64,000 bases of DNA from NCBI RefSeq assembly GCF_024127895.1, contig NZ_JAMYBK010000009.1, positions 1 to 64,000 of the forward strand, in the 5' to 3' direction. The position numbers were made by a program, and so were the translations under genes. How positions within the stretch are numbered: position 1 is the stretch's first letter; each line of letters begins with the position of its first letter. The notes below the pieces were generated by a model. It saw only the letters and a program-made list of their open reading frames with translations. It was not told where the DNA came from and made no database searches. The DNA comes from Pseudomonas guariconensis. Its GTDB lineage: Bacteria > Pseudomonadota > Gammaproteobacteria > Pseudomonadales > Pseudomonadaceae. Positions 7,478-17,078 of the stretch are shown in pieces.

Positions 7478-8827
7478 ATGACTACGCGTATCCTCACCGG
7501 TATCACCACCACCGGCACCCCGCACCTGGGCAACTACGCCGGCGCCATCCGCCCGGCGATCCTCGCCAGCCAGCAGCCCGGCGCCGACTCGTTCTACTTC
7601 CTGGCCGACTACCATGCCCTGATCAAGTGCGACGACCCGCTGCGCATCCAGCGCTCGCGCCTGGAAATCGCCGCCACCTGGTTGGCCGGCGGCCTGGACC
7701 CGGACAAGGTGACCTTCTACCGCCAGTCCGACATCCCCGAGATCCCCGAGCTGACCTGGCTGCTGACCTGCGTCAGCGCCAAGGGCCTGCTCAACCGCGC
7801 CCATGCCTACAAGGCCTCGGTGGACAAGAACCTGGAAAACGGCGAAGACCCGGACGCCGGCGTGACCATGGGCCTGTACAGCTACCCGGTGCTGATGGCC
7901 GCCGACATCCTGATGTTCAACGCCCACAAGGTGCCGGTCGGCCGCGACCAGATCCAGCACGTGGAGATGGCCCGCGATATCGGCCAGCGTTTCAATCACC
8001 TGTTCGGCCAGGGCAAGGACTTCTTCGTCCTGCCCGAGGCGGTGATCGAGGAAAGCGTGGCGACCCTGCCGGGCCTGGACGGTCGCAAGATGTCCAAGAG
8101 CTACGACAACACCATCCCGTTGTTCACCAGCGCCAAGGACATGAAGGATGCCATCTCGCGCATCGTCACCGACTCGCGCGCACCCGGCGAGCCGAAAGAC
8201 CCGGACAATTCGCACCTGTTCACCCTGTTCCAGGCCTTCTCCACGCCGGCGCAGGCCGCCGGGTTCCGTGAAGAGCTGCTCCAGGGCCTGGGCTGGGGCG
8301 AGGCCAAGCAGCGCCTGTTCCAACTGCTCGACGACCAACTGGGCGAGGCCCGCGAGCGCTATCACCAGTTGATCGCCCGGCCCTCCGACCTGGAAGACAT
8401 CCTCCTGGCCGGCGCCGCCAAGGCGCGCAAGACCGCCACGCCGTTCCTCGAGCAACTGCGCGAGGCCGTGGGCCTGCGTTCGTTCCGCGCCATCGTGCAG
8501 GCCGGCAGCGAAGTGAAGAAGAAGGCCGCCAAGAGCGCCCGCTTCGTCAGCTTCCGCGACGACGACGGCAGCTTCCGTTTCCGCCTGCTGGCCGCCGATG
8601 GCGAGCAGTTGCTGCTGTCGCGCCGCTTCGCCGACGGCAAGAGCGCAGGCGTGGTGAGCAAGCAATTGCAACAGGGGGTCGAGGCCGACGTGCGTGTCGA
8701 AGGCCTGGGCTTCTCCCTGTGGCTCGATGGCGAACAGGTTGCCGACGGGCCGCAGTTCGCCGACGCCGAGGCGCGCGATGCGGCCATCCAGAGCCTGCGC
8801 GCCGCGCTGCAACCCCAGCAGGACTGA
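7478..8827 (+). CDS. trpS: Tryptophanyl-tRNA synthetase (long form)
   Basis: This class I aminoacyl-tRNA synthetase charges tRNA-Trp. The HIGH-like motif is PHLGN (~15-19) and the KMSKS loop is exact (~204-208) within [15 protein letters not shown]. The 449 aa exceed the ~335 aa of E. coli TrpS. The extra ~110 C-terminal residues form a separate domain rich in beta-like sequence ([26 protein letters not shown]), seen in the long pseudomonad form. I know of no assigned role for it. The gene follows the hydrolase closely and ends at an intrinsic terminator. No Trp-codon leader peptide was seen upstream. Confidence 0.96.
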   Translation: MTTRILTGITTTGTPHLGNYAGAIRPAILASQQPGADSFYFLADYHALIKCDDPLRIQRSRLEIAATWLAGGLDPDKVTFYRQSDIPEIPELTWLLTCVSAKGLLNRAHAYKASVDKNLENGEDPDAGVTMGLYSYPVLMAADILMFNAHKVPVGRDQIQHVEMARDIGQRFNHLFGQGKDFFVLPEAVIEESVATLPGLDGRKMSKSYDNTIPLFTSAKDMKDAISRIVTDSRAPGEPKDPDNSHLFTLFQAFSTPAQAAGFREELLQGLGWGEAKQRLFQLLDDQLGEARERYHQLIARPSDLEDILLAGAAKARKTATPFLEQLREAVGLRSFRAIVQAGSEVKKKAAKSARFVSFRDDDGSFRFRLLAADGEQLLLSRRFADGKSAGVVSKQLQQGVEADVRVEGLGFSLWLDGEQVADGPQFADAEARDAAIQSLRAALQPQQD

Positions 8828-8858
8828 GGCATTTCGCCGCAAGTCTGATTGCCATTAT

Positions 8859-8892
8859 GCGGGCCGGTCGCTACAGTGACGGCCCGCTTTTT
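8859..8892 (+). terminator. Intrinsic terminator after trpS
   Basis: A GCGGGCCG/CGGCCCGC stem (8859-8866 with 8880-8887) is followed by TTTTT. It lies only 20 bases before the zapE start, so zapE may need read-through or a promoter overlapping this hairpin. Confidence 0.88.
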
Positions 8893-8911
8893 GTTACCTC
8901 GCTAACGAATT

Positions 8912-10006
8912 ATGACGCCCCTAGAACGATATCAAGCAGATCTCAAACGTCCCGACTTCTTCCATGACGCGGCACAGGAAACGGCGGTGCGTCACCTGCA
9001 GCGCCTGTACGACGATCTGTTGGCGGCGCAGAACAACAGGCCGGGCGTGTTCGGCAAGCTGTTCGGCAAGAAGGAACAGGCGCCGGTCAAGGGCCTGTAT
9101 TTCTGGGGCGGGGTCGGCCGGGGCAAGACCTACCTGGTGGACACCTTCTTCGAGGCGCTGCCGTTCAAGCAGAAGATGCGCACCCACTTCCACCGCTTCA
9201 TGAAGCGTGTGCACGAGGAAATGAAATCGCTCAAGGGCGAGAAGAACCCGCTGACCATCATCGCCAAGCGTTTCTCCGAGGAAGCCAAGGTGATCTGCTT
9301 CGATGAGTTCTTCGTCTCCGACATCACCGACGCGATGATCCTCGGCACCCTGATGGAAGAGCTGTTCAAGAACGGCGTGACCCTGGTGGCCACTTCCAAC
9401 ATCGTCCCCGACGGCCTGTACAAGGATGGCCTGCAGCGTGCGCGCTTCCTGCCGGCCATCGCCCTGATCAAGCAGAACACCGAAGTGGTCAACGTCGACA
9501 GCGGGGTCGACTACCGCCTGCGTCACCTGGAGCAGGCCGAGCTGTACCACTATCCGCTCGACGACGCGGCGCACGAAAGCCTGCGCCAGAGTTTCAAGGC
9601 ATTGACGCCGGAGTGCACCCAGGCCGTCGAGAATGACGTGCTGGTGATCGAGAACCGCGAGATCCAGGCCGTGCGCACCTGCGACGACGTCGCCTGGTTC
9701 GACTTCCGTGCCCTGTGCGACGGCCCGCGCAGCCAGAACGACTACATCGAGCTGGGCAAGATCTTCCACGCCGTGCTGCTGAGCAATGTCGAGCAGATGG
9801 GTGTGACCACCGACGACATCGCCCGCCGTTTCATCAACATGGTGGATGAGTTCTACGACCGCAACGTCAAGCTGATCATCTCGGCCGAAGTGGAGCTCAA
9901 GGACCTGTACACCGGCGGGCGCCTGAGCTTCGAGTTCCAGCGCACCCTGAGCCGCCTGCTGGAGATGCAGTCCCACGAGTTCCTGTCACGGGCGCACAAG
10001 CCCTGA
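8912..10006 (+). CDS. zapE: Cell division ATPase ZapE (AFG1 family)
   Basis: This 364-aa AFG1/LACE1-type P-loop ATPase has Walker A GGVGRGKT at ~66-73, Walker B ICFDEFF, and a sensor-like segment LVATSNIVPDGLY. In E. coli ZapE associates with the FtsZ ring and is needed for division under stress; other AFG1 proteins aid turnover of membrane complexes. It is cytoplasmic with no signal or membrane segment. The ATG at 8912 begins the usual family N-terminus (TPLERYQ.DL). In many proteobacteria zapE is near rplM-rpsI, and here those genes lie 2.6 kb downstream with two unrelated minus-strand genes between. Confidence 0.93.
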   Translation: MTPLERYQADLKRPDFFHDAAQETAVRHLQRLYDDLLAAQNNRPGVFGKLFGKKEQAPVKGLYFWGGVGRGKTYLVDTFFEALPFKQKMRTHFHRFMKRVHEEMKSLKGEKNPLTIIAKRFSEEAKVICFDEFFVSDITDAMILGTLMEELFKNGVTLVATSNIVPDGLYKDGLQRARFLPAIALIKQNTEVVNVDSGVDYRLRHLEQAELYHYPLDDAAHESLRQSFKALTPECTQAVENDVLVIENREIQAVRTCDDVAWFDFRALCDGPRSQNDYIELGKIFHAVLLSNVEQMGVTTDDIARRFINMVDEFYDRNVKLIISAEVELKDLYTGGRLSFEFQRTLSRLLEMQSHEFLSRAHKP

Positions 10007-10015
10007 CGGGCAACT

Positions 10016-10107
10016 TCGAGCTTCAAGCTTCAAGAAAAAGCCAGAGCAGCCGTGCGCTGTTCTGGCTTTTGCTTTTTCTTGCGGCTTGTAGCTTGCAGTT
10101 GTGTATC
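10016..10107. repeat. Inverted repeat of the AAGCTGCAAG family, with embedded two-way terminator
   Basis: Arms of the type CTTCAAGCTTCAAGAAAAAGC and CTTTTTCTTGCGGCTTGTAG flank a strong hairpin (AAAAGCCAGA...TCTGGCTTTT, 10036-10070). The hairpin has A-runs on one side and T-runs on the other, so it can terminate both zapE and the convergent GlxA-type regulator. Similar arms recur at 11165-11335 and 58572-58765. Confidence 0.78.
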
Positions 10108-11110
10108 AGGCCTCCTGCATGAACTGCTGCCGATACTGGTTCGGCGACAGCTCGGTGTGCTGGCGGAACAGGCGGGCAAAGAAGCTGGCGTCGTCGTAGC
10201 CCACTTCGTAGCTGATGGTCTTGATGCTCTTGCGCGTGCTCGAGAGCAGGCCCTTGGCCGTCTCGATGCGCAGGCGCTGCAAGTAGTGCAAGGGCTTGTC
10301 GCCGGTGGCGCTCTGGAAGCGACGCATGAAGTTGCGGATGCTCATGCCGTGGTTGCGGGCCACGTCCTCGAAGCGGAACTTGTCGGCGAAGTGCTCCTCC
10401 AGCCAGTGCTGGATCTGCAGGATGATCAGGTCCTGGTGCAGCTTCTGCCCGCCGAAGCCCATGCGCCCTGGGGTGTAGCTGCGCTGCACTTCGTAGAGGA
10501 TGTCGCGGGCCACGGCGCGGGCGACGTTGGCCCCGCAGAAACGCTCGATCAGGTAGATGTACAGGTCGCAGGCCGAGGTGGTGCCGCCGGCGCAATAGAG
10601 GTTGTCGGCGTCGGTCAGGTGCTTGTCCTGGTTCAGGCGTACCTTGGGGAAGCGCTCGGCGAAACTGTCGAAGAAGCGCCAGTAGGTGGTCGCTTCCTTG
10701 CCGTCGAGCAGGCCGGCCTCGGCCAGCCAGAACACCCCACTGGCCTCGCCGCAGAGCACGGCGCCACGGGCATGCTGTTCGCGCAGCCAGGGCAGGACCT
10801 GGGGGTAGCGTTGCTGGAGGTTGTCGAAGTCGTCCCAGAAGGCCGGGAGGATGATCACGTCGGCATCGTCCAGGCCGCCGTCGACCGGCACCTGCACATT
10901 GCTGAAGCTGTCCACTGGCTGGCCGTCGGGGCTGACCAGGTGGATATCGAACATCGGTTGCAGGCCCAGCCCCAGTTGCTTGCTGTAGCGCAGGCTGGCC
11001 AGGTGGAAGAAGTCCTTGGCCTGCATGAGGGTCGAGGCGAACACCTTGTCGATGGCCAGGATGCTGACGCGACGCAGGGACGCGGAGGGTTGGGTAAACA
11101 TCATTGTCAT
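10106..11110 (-). CDS. GlxA-type regulator (DJ-1/PfpI domain plus AraC HTH)
   Basis: In this 334-aa protein the N-terminal ~200 residues form a DJ-1/PfpI-like domain (ADVIILPAFWDDF, GAVLCGEASGVFWLAEAGLL). A C-terminal AraC/XylS DNA-binding domain has two HTHs (RFEDVARNHGMSIRNFMRRF and SIKTISYEVGYDDASFFARLF). Pseudomonad relatives include regulators of carnitine, betaine and arginine use (CdhR, GbdR, ArgR), but nothing nearby identifies the inducer. It is monocistronic, convergent with zapE, and the shared terminator lies in the gap. The start follows a short AT-rich leader; ATG codons at residues 1, 3 and 4 leave the exact start slightly uncertain. Confidence 0.87.
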   Translation of the reverse strand: MTMMFTQPSASLRRVSILAIDKVFASTLMQAKDFFHLASLRYSKQLGLGLQPMFDIHLVSPDGQPVDSFSNVQVPVDGGLDDADVIILPAFWDDFDNLQQRYPQVLPWLREQHARGAVLCGEASGVFWLAEAGLLDGKEATTYWRFFDSFAERFPKVRLNQDKHLTDADNLYCAGGTTSACDLYIYLIERFCGANVARAVARDILYEVQRSYTPGRMGFGGQKLHQDLIILQIQHWLEEHFADKFRFEDVARNHGMSIRNFMRRFQSATGDKPLHYLQRLRIETAKGLLSSTRKSIKTISYEVGYDDASFFARLFRQHTELSPNQYRQQFMQEA

Positions 11111-11164
11111 TGTTCTTATAGGGTAGAGTGGTCAATCACCGGCTGGATCGTCTTATGTTTTTCG

Positions 11165-11335
11165 GCTAGCTGCAAGCTGTCAGCGGCAAGCGGCAGGAAA
11201 AAAGCAGGCCGGCGTAGCCCGTCAGTCAAGCGACATGGGGCGCGAAGCGGCCCCAAATGGCGGTGGGAAGTCTTCACTGACTGGCATTGGGGCGGCACGG
11301 TCTGCTTTTTCTTGCCGCTGATAACTTGTCGCTGG
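11165..11335. repeat. Nested inverted repeat (outer AAGCGGCAAG arms, inner GTCAGTCAAG unit)
   Basis: The outer arms are CAGCGGCAAG...AAAAAAGCAG (11180-11206) and CTGCTTTTTCTTGCCGCTG (11302-11320), reverse complements apart from an 8-base insert. Inside, GTCAGTCAAG (11221) and CTTCACTGAC (11273-11282) bracket a GGGGCGCGAAGCGGCCCC hairpin. The same two-layer design recurs at 58572-58765. It fills the gap between two minus-strand genes and has no coding content. Confidence 0.78.
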
Positions 11336-11337
11336 GC

Positions 11338-12378
11338 TCAGGGCGCAGGGTTGGGCTGCTCCTGGTGGATCGCCTCGATCGCCGCCAGCAACTCGTCACT
11401 GAGGTTCAAGGCCAGGCTATCCAGGTTGCTTTGCAGTTGCTCCACGCAGGTCGCGCCAATGATGTTGCTGGTCACGAACGGCTGGCGGGTGACGAAGGCC
11501 AGGGCCATCTGCGCCGGGTCCAGGCCATGCTCGCGGGCCAGCTGGACATAGCGGCTGCAGGCCGCCACGGTCTGCGGGTTGGAATAGCGGGCGAAGCGGC
11601 TGAACAGGGTCAGGCGTGCTTTCTCCGGTCGGGCGCCATTCTCGTACTTGCCCGACAGCATGCCGAAGGCCAGCGGCGAGTAGGCCAGCAGGCCGCACTG
11701 CTCGCGGATCGCCACCTCCGCCAGGCCCACCTCGAAGCTGCGGTTGAGCAGGTTGTAGGGGTTCTGGATCGACACCGCGCGCGGCCAGCCCCGGCTTTCT
11801 GCCAGGTGCAGGAACTTCATGGTGCCCCACGGGGTTTCGTTGGACAGGCCGATGTGCCGGATCTTGCCCGCACGCACCTGTTCGTCGAGCACCTCGAGGG
11901 TCTCTTCCAGTGGGGTGAAATGGTCCTGGGGCAGGTGCTGGTAGCCCAGCTTGCCGAAGAAGTTGGTGCTGCGCTCGGGCCAGTGCAACTGGTACAGGTC
12001 GATGCGGTCGGTCTGCAGGCGCTTGAGGCTTTCGTCCAGCGCGGCGACGATGTGCTGGCGGTTGTGCTTGAGCTGGCCGTCGCGGATGTGGCTGATGCCG
12101 TTGCCCGGGCCGGCGACCTTGCTGGCCAGGATCCAGTCGTCGCGGTCGCCGTGGCGGGCGAACCAGTTGCCGATGATGCGCTCGGTGGCGGCGTAGGTCT
12201 CGGGGCGTGGCGGTACCGGGTACATCTCGGCGGTGTCGATGAAGTTGACCCCGTTGGCCTTGGCCAGGGCGATCTGGGCGAAGGCCTCGTCCTGGTCGTT
12301 CTGCTCGCCCCAGGTCATGGTGCCCAGGCACAGGGCGCTGACGTTCAGGTCGGTTCGGCCGAGCTGGCGGTATTCCAT
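11338..12378 (-). CDS. tas: Tas-type NADP(H)-dependent aldo-keto reductase
   Basis: This 346-aa (alpha/beta)8 aldo-keto reductase has the catalytic tetrad Asp and Tyr in NFIDTAEMY, Lys in ILASKVAG and His in LYQLHWPE. The N-terminus MEYRQLGRTDLNVS and the GP.. insertion are typical of the Tas branch (E. coli Tas was found as a suppressor of tyrosine auxotrophy under starvation). The physiological substrate is unknown. It is monocistronic, oriented away from rplM; the 259-bp gap to rplM must hold both promoters. Gene symbol is by family resemblance only. Confidence 0.87.
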   Translation of the reverse strand: MEYRQLGRTDLNVSALCLGTMTWGEQNDQDEAFAQIALAKANGVNFIDTAEMYPVPPRPETYAATERIIGNWFARHGDRDDWILASKVAGPGNGISHIRDGQLKHNRQHIVAALDESLKRLQTDRIDLYQLHWPERSTNFFGKLGYQHLPQDHFTPLEETLEVLDEQVRAGKIRHIGLSNETPWGTMKFLHLAESRGWPRAVSIQNPYNLLNRSFEVGLAEVAIREQCGLLAYSPLAFGMLSGKYENGARPEKARLTLFSRFARYSNPQTVAACSRYVQLAREHGLDPAQMALAFVTRQPFVTSNIIGATCVEQLQSNLDSLALNLSDELLAAIEAIHQEQPNPAP

Positions 12379-12565
12379 GGGTGACGGTCTCCCTGGTCAA
12401 ATAAGGCCATCAAAGCAGGTTGAAATTTTTTCCGCAATCTGGATAATCCTGCCCCTCTGCGCGCGGTGGAAGTGATGCACCACCGGGCAGCGAGGAACCC
12501 TAGCCGGATATTGGATGCGCCGACCCGAGCCCCCAATAGCGTCCGTATGCGGCTGCGCGCTTGAC

Positions 12566-12594
12566 TTGTCAAGTGGTGCACTATCCAGTAAGAT
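12566..12594 (+). promoter_or_regulatory. Probable sigma70 promoter of rplM-rpsI
   Basis: TTGTCA (12566-12571), a 17-base spacer and TAAGAT (12589-12594), about 44 bases before the rplM start, with a GAGG ribosome site in the leader. The rest of the 12379-12637 gap shows only GC-rich sequence and no other gene. Confidence 0.55.
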
Positions 12595-12637
12595 TCGCCG
12601 TCTTATTTTCGCTGGGCGGCCTCTGAGGCTTTAAAGA

Positions 12638-13066
12638 ATGAAAACTTTTACTGCTAAACCGGAAACAGTAAAGCGCGACTGGTACGTAGTTGACGCCGCT
12701 GGTCAGACCCTGGGTCGTCTGGCTACCGAAATCGCTCGTCGCCTGCGTGGCAAGCACAAGCCAGAATACACCCCTCACGTTGACACCGGCGACTACATCG
12801 TCGTCATCAACGCCGAGCAGGTACGTGTCACTGGTGCCAAGACTTCGGACAAGATGTACTACTCCCACTCCGGTTTCCCGGGCGGTATCAAGGAAATCAA
12901 CTTCGAGAAGTTGATCGCCAAGGCCCCTGAGCGTGTCATCGAGACCGCGGTCAAAGGCATGCTGCCTAAGAACCCGCTGGGTCGCGACATGTACCGTAAG
13001 CTGAAAGTCTATGCGGGTGCAGCTCACCCTCACACTGCTCAGCAGCCTCAAGAACTGAAGATTTAA
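12638..13066 (+). CDS. rplM: 50S ribosomal protein L13
   Basis: This 142-aa early-assembly large-subunit protein is full length against the bacterial family. Signature segments are [41 protein letters not shown], and [20 protein letters not shown]. It is the first gene of the universal rplM-rpsI operon, 14 bases before rpsI. Codon use is more strongly biased toward highly expressed pseudomonad codons (e.g. CGT, GGT, ACC) than in neighbouring genes, as expected for a ribosomal protein. Confidence 0.99.
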   Translation: MKTFTAKPETVKRDWYVVDAAGQTLGRLATEIARRLRGKHKPEYTPHVDTGDYIVVINAEQVRVTGAKTSDKMYYSHSGFPGGIKEINFEKLIAKAPERVIETAVKGMLPKNPLGRDMYRKLKVYAGAAHPHTAQQPQELKI

Positions 13067-13080
13067 CGGAATAGTTCATT

Positions 13081-13473
13081 ATGTCGGCGACTCAAAATTA
13101 CGGCACTGGCCGTCGCAAGACCGCAACCGCTCGCGTTTTCCTGCGTCCGGGCACTGGCAACATCTCCATCAACAACCGTCCTCTGGACACCTTCTTCGGC
13201 CGCGAAACCGCTCGTATGGTTGTTCGCCAGCCGTTGGAGCTGACCGAGACCGTTGAAAAGTTCGACATCTACGTCACCGTCGTCGGTGGTGGTGTCAGCG
13301 GCCAGGCCGGTGCGATCCGTCACGGTATCACCCGCGCCCTGATGGACTACGACGAGTCCCTGCGTGGCGCCCTGCGCCGTGCTGGCTACGTCACCCGCGA
13401 CGCTCGTGAAGTCGAGCGTAAGAAAGTGGGTCTGCGTAAAGCGCGTAAGCGTCCTCAGTACTCCAAGCGTTAA
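13081..13473 (+). CDS. rpsI: 30S ribosomal protein S9
   Basis: This 130-aa small-subunit protein has a conserved C-terminal tail (RPQYSKR) that reaches the P-site tRNA. The N-terminus [19 protein letters not shown] and the segment [15 protein letters not shown] are diagnostic. It is the second gene of the operon, with an ATG close behind the rplM stop and an intrinsic terminator 20 bases after its own stop. Confidence 0.99.
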   Translation: MSATQNYGTGRRKTATARVFLRPGTGNISINNRPLDTFFGRETARMVVRQPLELTETVEKFDIYVTVVGGGVSGQAGAIRHGITRALMDYDESLRGALRRAGYVTRDAREVERKKVGLRKARKRPQYSKR

Positions 13474-13493
13474 TTTCGCTTCGGCAGTCGAAG

Positions 13494-13527
13494 AAGCCCG
13501 GTTCCTTTTGGAGCCGGGCTTTTTTTA
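13494..13527 (+). terminator. Intrinsic terminator of rplM-rpsI
   Basis: An AAGCCCGGTTCC/GGAGCCGGGCTT stem-loop is followed by seven T. The following 13528-13737 leader of petA contains repeated TGTCAG words but no promoter I can assign firmly. Confidence 0.93.
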
Positions 13528-13737
13528 TGGCTTGGACTAACCTGTCAGCATGTCAGTGACAACTTGCCGCATAGACGCAGATCAAGCAAAGCGAGGGTTG
13601 CAGCCCGCCTGGGGGGTAATCACCTTGTCAGTGTGTGGATTTGTTCCTTACCATTGCGGCCAATTTTTAGTGCCACAGACATTACCTAAGTAGAGGCCTG
13701 ATCCAACAGGCCAAGCAAGCTGATGGGAGAGGACTGA

Positions 13738-14331
13738 ATGAGCAATGACGGCGTCAACGCAGGCCGGCGCCGCTTCCTCGTAGCCGCGACATCCGTGGTC
13801 GGGGCGGCGGGGGCAGTGGGGGCTGCGGTACCGTTCGTGGGGTCATGGTTTCCCAGTGCCAAGGCGAAAGCCGCAGGTGCACCGGTGAAGGTCAATATCG
13901 CCAAGGTCGAGCCGGGTCAGCAGATGGTCGCTGAGTGGCGTGGCCAGCCGGTATTCATCGTGCGGCGAACGCAAGAGATCCTCGGGAACCTCAAGAAAAT
14001 CGCCGGAGAGCTCTCCGATCCCGAGTCCAAGGCCTCGGATCAGCCGACCTATGTCGACCCGGAAAACCGCTCGATCAAGCCCGAGATCCTTGTCCTCGTC
14101 GGCCTGTGCACCCACCTGGGCTGCTCGCCGACCTTCCGCCCTGAAGTCGCGCCGGCCGACCTCGGGCCGAAATGGGTCGGCGGCTACTTCTGCCCTTGCC
14201 ACGGTTCGCACTACGACCTGGCCGGCCGTGTCTACAAGGCCCAGCCGGCACCCCTCAACCTGCCAGTGCCTCCGCACTCTTACGAGTCGGACGACATCAT
14301 CGTCATCGGCGTCGATCAGGAGAACGCATGA
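13738..14331 (+). CDS. petA: Ubiquinol-cytochrome c reductase, Rieske iron-sulfur subunit
   Basis: This is the [2Fe-2S] subunit of the cytochrome bc1 complex and passes electrons from ubiquinol to cytochrome c1. The 197 aa begin with a twin-arginine-like leader (GRRRFLVAA) that remains as the membrane anchor (~13-36). Cluster ligands are in CTHLGC (Cys124, His126) and CPCHGSHYD (Cys152, His155); Cys129 and Cys154 form the usual disulfide. A clear GGGAGAGG site precedes the ATG. It is the first gene of petABC and overlaps petB. Confidence 0.98.
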   Translation: MSNDGVNAGRRRFLVAATSVVGAAGAVGAAVPFVGSWFPSAKAKAAGAPVKVNIAKVEPGQQMVAEWRGQPVFIVRRTQEILGNLKKIAGELSDPESKASDQPTYVDPENRSIKPEILVLVGLCTHLGCSPTFRPEVAPADLGPKWVGGYFCPCHGSHYDLAGRVYKAQPAPLNLPVPPHSYESDDIIVIGVDQENA

Positions 14332-15542
14332 TGAGCAAGTTCATGGACTGGATTGATGCTCGCTTCCCCGCCACCAAGATGTGGGAAGACCACCTGAGCA
14401 AGTATTACGCGCCCAAGAACTTCAACTTCCTGTACTTCTTCGGCTCCCTGGCCCTGCTGGTGCTGGTCAACCAGATCGTCACCGGCGTCTGGTTGACCAT
14501 GAGCTTCACGCCCTCGGCGGAAGAGGCCTTCGCCTCGGTCGAGTACATCATGCGTGACGTGGAGTACGGCTGGATCCTGCGCTACCTGCACTCCACCGGC
14601 GCTTCGGCGTTCTTCATCGTGGTCTACCTGCACATGTTCCGCGGCCTGCTCTACGGCTCGTACCAGAAGCCGCGCGAGCTGGTCTGGCTGTTCGGCATGC
14701 TGATCTACCTGGCGTTGATGGCCGAGGCGTTCATGGGTTACCTGCTGCCCTGGGGCCAGATGTCCTACTGGGGCGCCCAGGTGATCATCTCGCTGTTCGG
14801 CGCCATCCCGCTGATCGGCGACGACCTGACCCAGTGGATCCGGGGTGACTACCTGATCTCCGGCATCACCCTGAACCGCTTCTTCGCCCTCCATGTGATC
14901 GCCTTGCCGATCGTCATCCTCGGGCTGGTGGTGCTGCACATCCTGGCGTTGCACGAAGTGGGTTCGAACAACCCCGACGGCATCGACATCAAGAAGAACA
15001 AGGACGAGAACGGCGTGCCCCTCGACGGCATTCCCTTCCATCCGTACTACACCGTCAAGGATATCGTCGGCGTCGTGGTGTTCCTCTTCGTCTTCTGTGC
15101 CGTGGTGTTCTTCTTCCCGGAGATGGGCGGCTACTTCCTGGAGAAACCGAACTTCGAACAGGCGAATGCGTTCAAGACCCCCGAGCACATCGCGCCGGTC
15201 TGGTACTTCACGCCGTTCTACGCGATCTTGCGAGCGGTCCCCGACAAGCTGTTCGGCGTCATCGCCATGGGCGCCGCGATCGCCGTGCTGTTCGTGCTGC
15301 CCTGGCTTGACCGCAGCCCTGTGCGCTCCATGCGCTACAAGGGCTGGCTGAGCAAGCTGTTCCTGCTGGTGTTCTGCGTGGCCTTCGTGATTCTGGGTGT
15401 GCTGGGTGTGCTGGCGCCTACGCCGGGCCGGACCTTGCTGTCGCAGGTCTGCACCGTGCTGTATTTCGCCTACTTCCTCCTGATGCCGTTCTACACCAGG
15501 CTCGAGAAGACCAAACCGGTTCCGGAAAGGGTGACTGGCTGA
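14331..15542 (+). CDS. petB: Cytochrome b of the bc1 complex
   Basis: This 403-aa polytopic membrane protein carries hemes bL and bH and the quinol sites. The N-terminal segment KFMDWIDARFPATKMWEDHLSKYYAPKNFN and the first membrane helix FLYFFGSLALLVLVNQIVTGVW are typical. The heme histidines are in RYLHSTGASAFFIVVYLHMFRG and in RFFALHVIALPIVI..LHILALHEVGSNNP. The PEWY equivalent reads APVWYFTPFYAILR here. The ATG at 14331 overlaps the petA stop; the preceding ATG at 14328 would add one Met. A longer upstream frame is only an alternate reading of petA DNA. Confidence 0.97.
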   Translation: MSKFMDWIDARFPATKMWEDHLSKYYAPKNFNFLYFFGSLALLVLVNQIVTGVWLTMSFTPSAEEAFASVEYIMRDVEYGWILRYLHSTGASAFFIVVYLHMFRGLLYGSYQKPRELVWLFGMLIYLALMAEAFMGYLLPWGQMSYWGAQVIISLFGAIPLIGDDLTQWIRGDYLISGITLNRFFALHVIALPIVILGLVVLHILALHEVGSNNPDGIDIKKNKDENGVPLDGIPFHPYYTVKDIVGVVVFLFVFCAVVFFFPEMGGYFLEKPNFEQANAFKTPEHIAPVWYFTPFYAILRAVPDKLFGVIAMGAAIAVLFVLPWLDRSPVRSMRYKGWLSKLFLLVFCVAFVILGVLGVLAPTPGRTLLSQVCTVLYFAYFLLMPFYTRLEKTKPVPERVTG

Positions 15543-16321
15543 TGAAAAAGCTTATTGCAGTATTGTTCCTGGCAGTGATGCCTGCCTTGTCCTTCGCCGC
15601 GGAGCAGAGCCTGGAGCTGGACAAGGTCGATATCGACCTGACCGACAAGGCCGCCATGCAAGACGGTGCGCGTACCTTCGCCAACTATTGCATGGGTTGC
15701 CACAGCGCCAAGTTCCAGCGTTACGAGCGGGTCGCCGATGACCTGGGCATTCCCCACGAGCTGATGCTCGAGAAGCTGGTGTTCACCGGCGCCAAGATCG
15801 GCGATCACATGCAGATCGGCATGCAGCCCGACGATGCCAAGGTCTGGTTCGGTGCGGCGCCGCCCGACCTGACCCTGGTCGCCCGGGTGCGCGGCAACGA
15901 CTGGCTGTACACCTACCTGCGCAGCTTCTACGAGGACAAGTCGCGTCCTTATGGGGTGAACAACAAGGTGTTCCCGAACGTCGGCATGCCCAACGTGCTG
16001 GTTGGCCTGCAGGGTAACCAGGTGATCGGCTGCAAGCAGGTGCAGACCGTGGTCGATGGCAAGAAGCAGTTCGACCCGCTGACGGGCAGCCCGCTGACCC
16101 ATGAAGCCTGCGACCAGCTGACCATCGAGCCGAATTCCGGTACCCTGACGCCTGAGCAGTTCGACGAGAAGGTCAAGAACCTGGTGACCTTCCTGGCCTA
16201 TTCGGCCAACCCGGTCAAACTGGAGAGCCAGCGCATCGGTACCTATGTGTTGCTGTACCTGGCTTTCTTCTTCGTATTCGCCTATTTGCTCAAGCGCGAA
16301 TACTGGAAGGACGTGCATTGA
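15542..16321 (+). CDS. petC: Cytochrome c1
   Basis: This 259-aa heme c subunit of the bc1 complex has a cleavable signal peptide (MKKLIAVLFLAVMPALSFAA), the covalent heme motif CMGCH (Cys50, Cys53, His54), and a C-terminal membrane anchor (YVLLYLAFFFVFAYLL) followed by positive residues. It faces the periplasm and hands electrons to soluble cytochromes c. The start codon shares one base with the petB stop, so translation is coupled. It is the last gene of the operon; a large hairpin follows. Confidence 0.97.
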   Translation: MKKLIAVLFLAVMPALSFAAEQSLELDKVDIDLTDKAAMQDGARTFANYCMGCHSAKFQRYERVADDLGIPHELMLEKLVFTGAKIGDHMQIGMQPDDAKVWFGAAPPDLTLVARVRGNDWLYTYLRSFYEDKSRPYGVNNKVFPNVGMPNVLVGLQGNQVIGCKQVQTVVDGKKQFDPLTGSPLTHEACDQLTIEPNSGTLTPEQFDEKVKNLVTFLAYSANPVKLESQRIGTYVLLYLAFFFVFAYLLKREYWKDVH

Positions 16322-16345
16322 TCACGCAGTAGTTTTTGCTGGTAG

Positions 16346-17068
<723 letters not shown>

Positions 17069-17078
17069 GGAGCCGTTG

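Noticed and set aside
14172..14330. Longer start for cytochrome b
   Set aside because: The added residues are petA DNA read in another frame; the family N-terminus begins at 14331.
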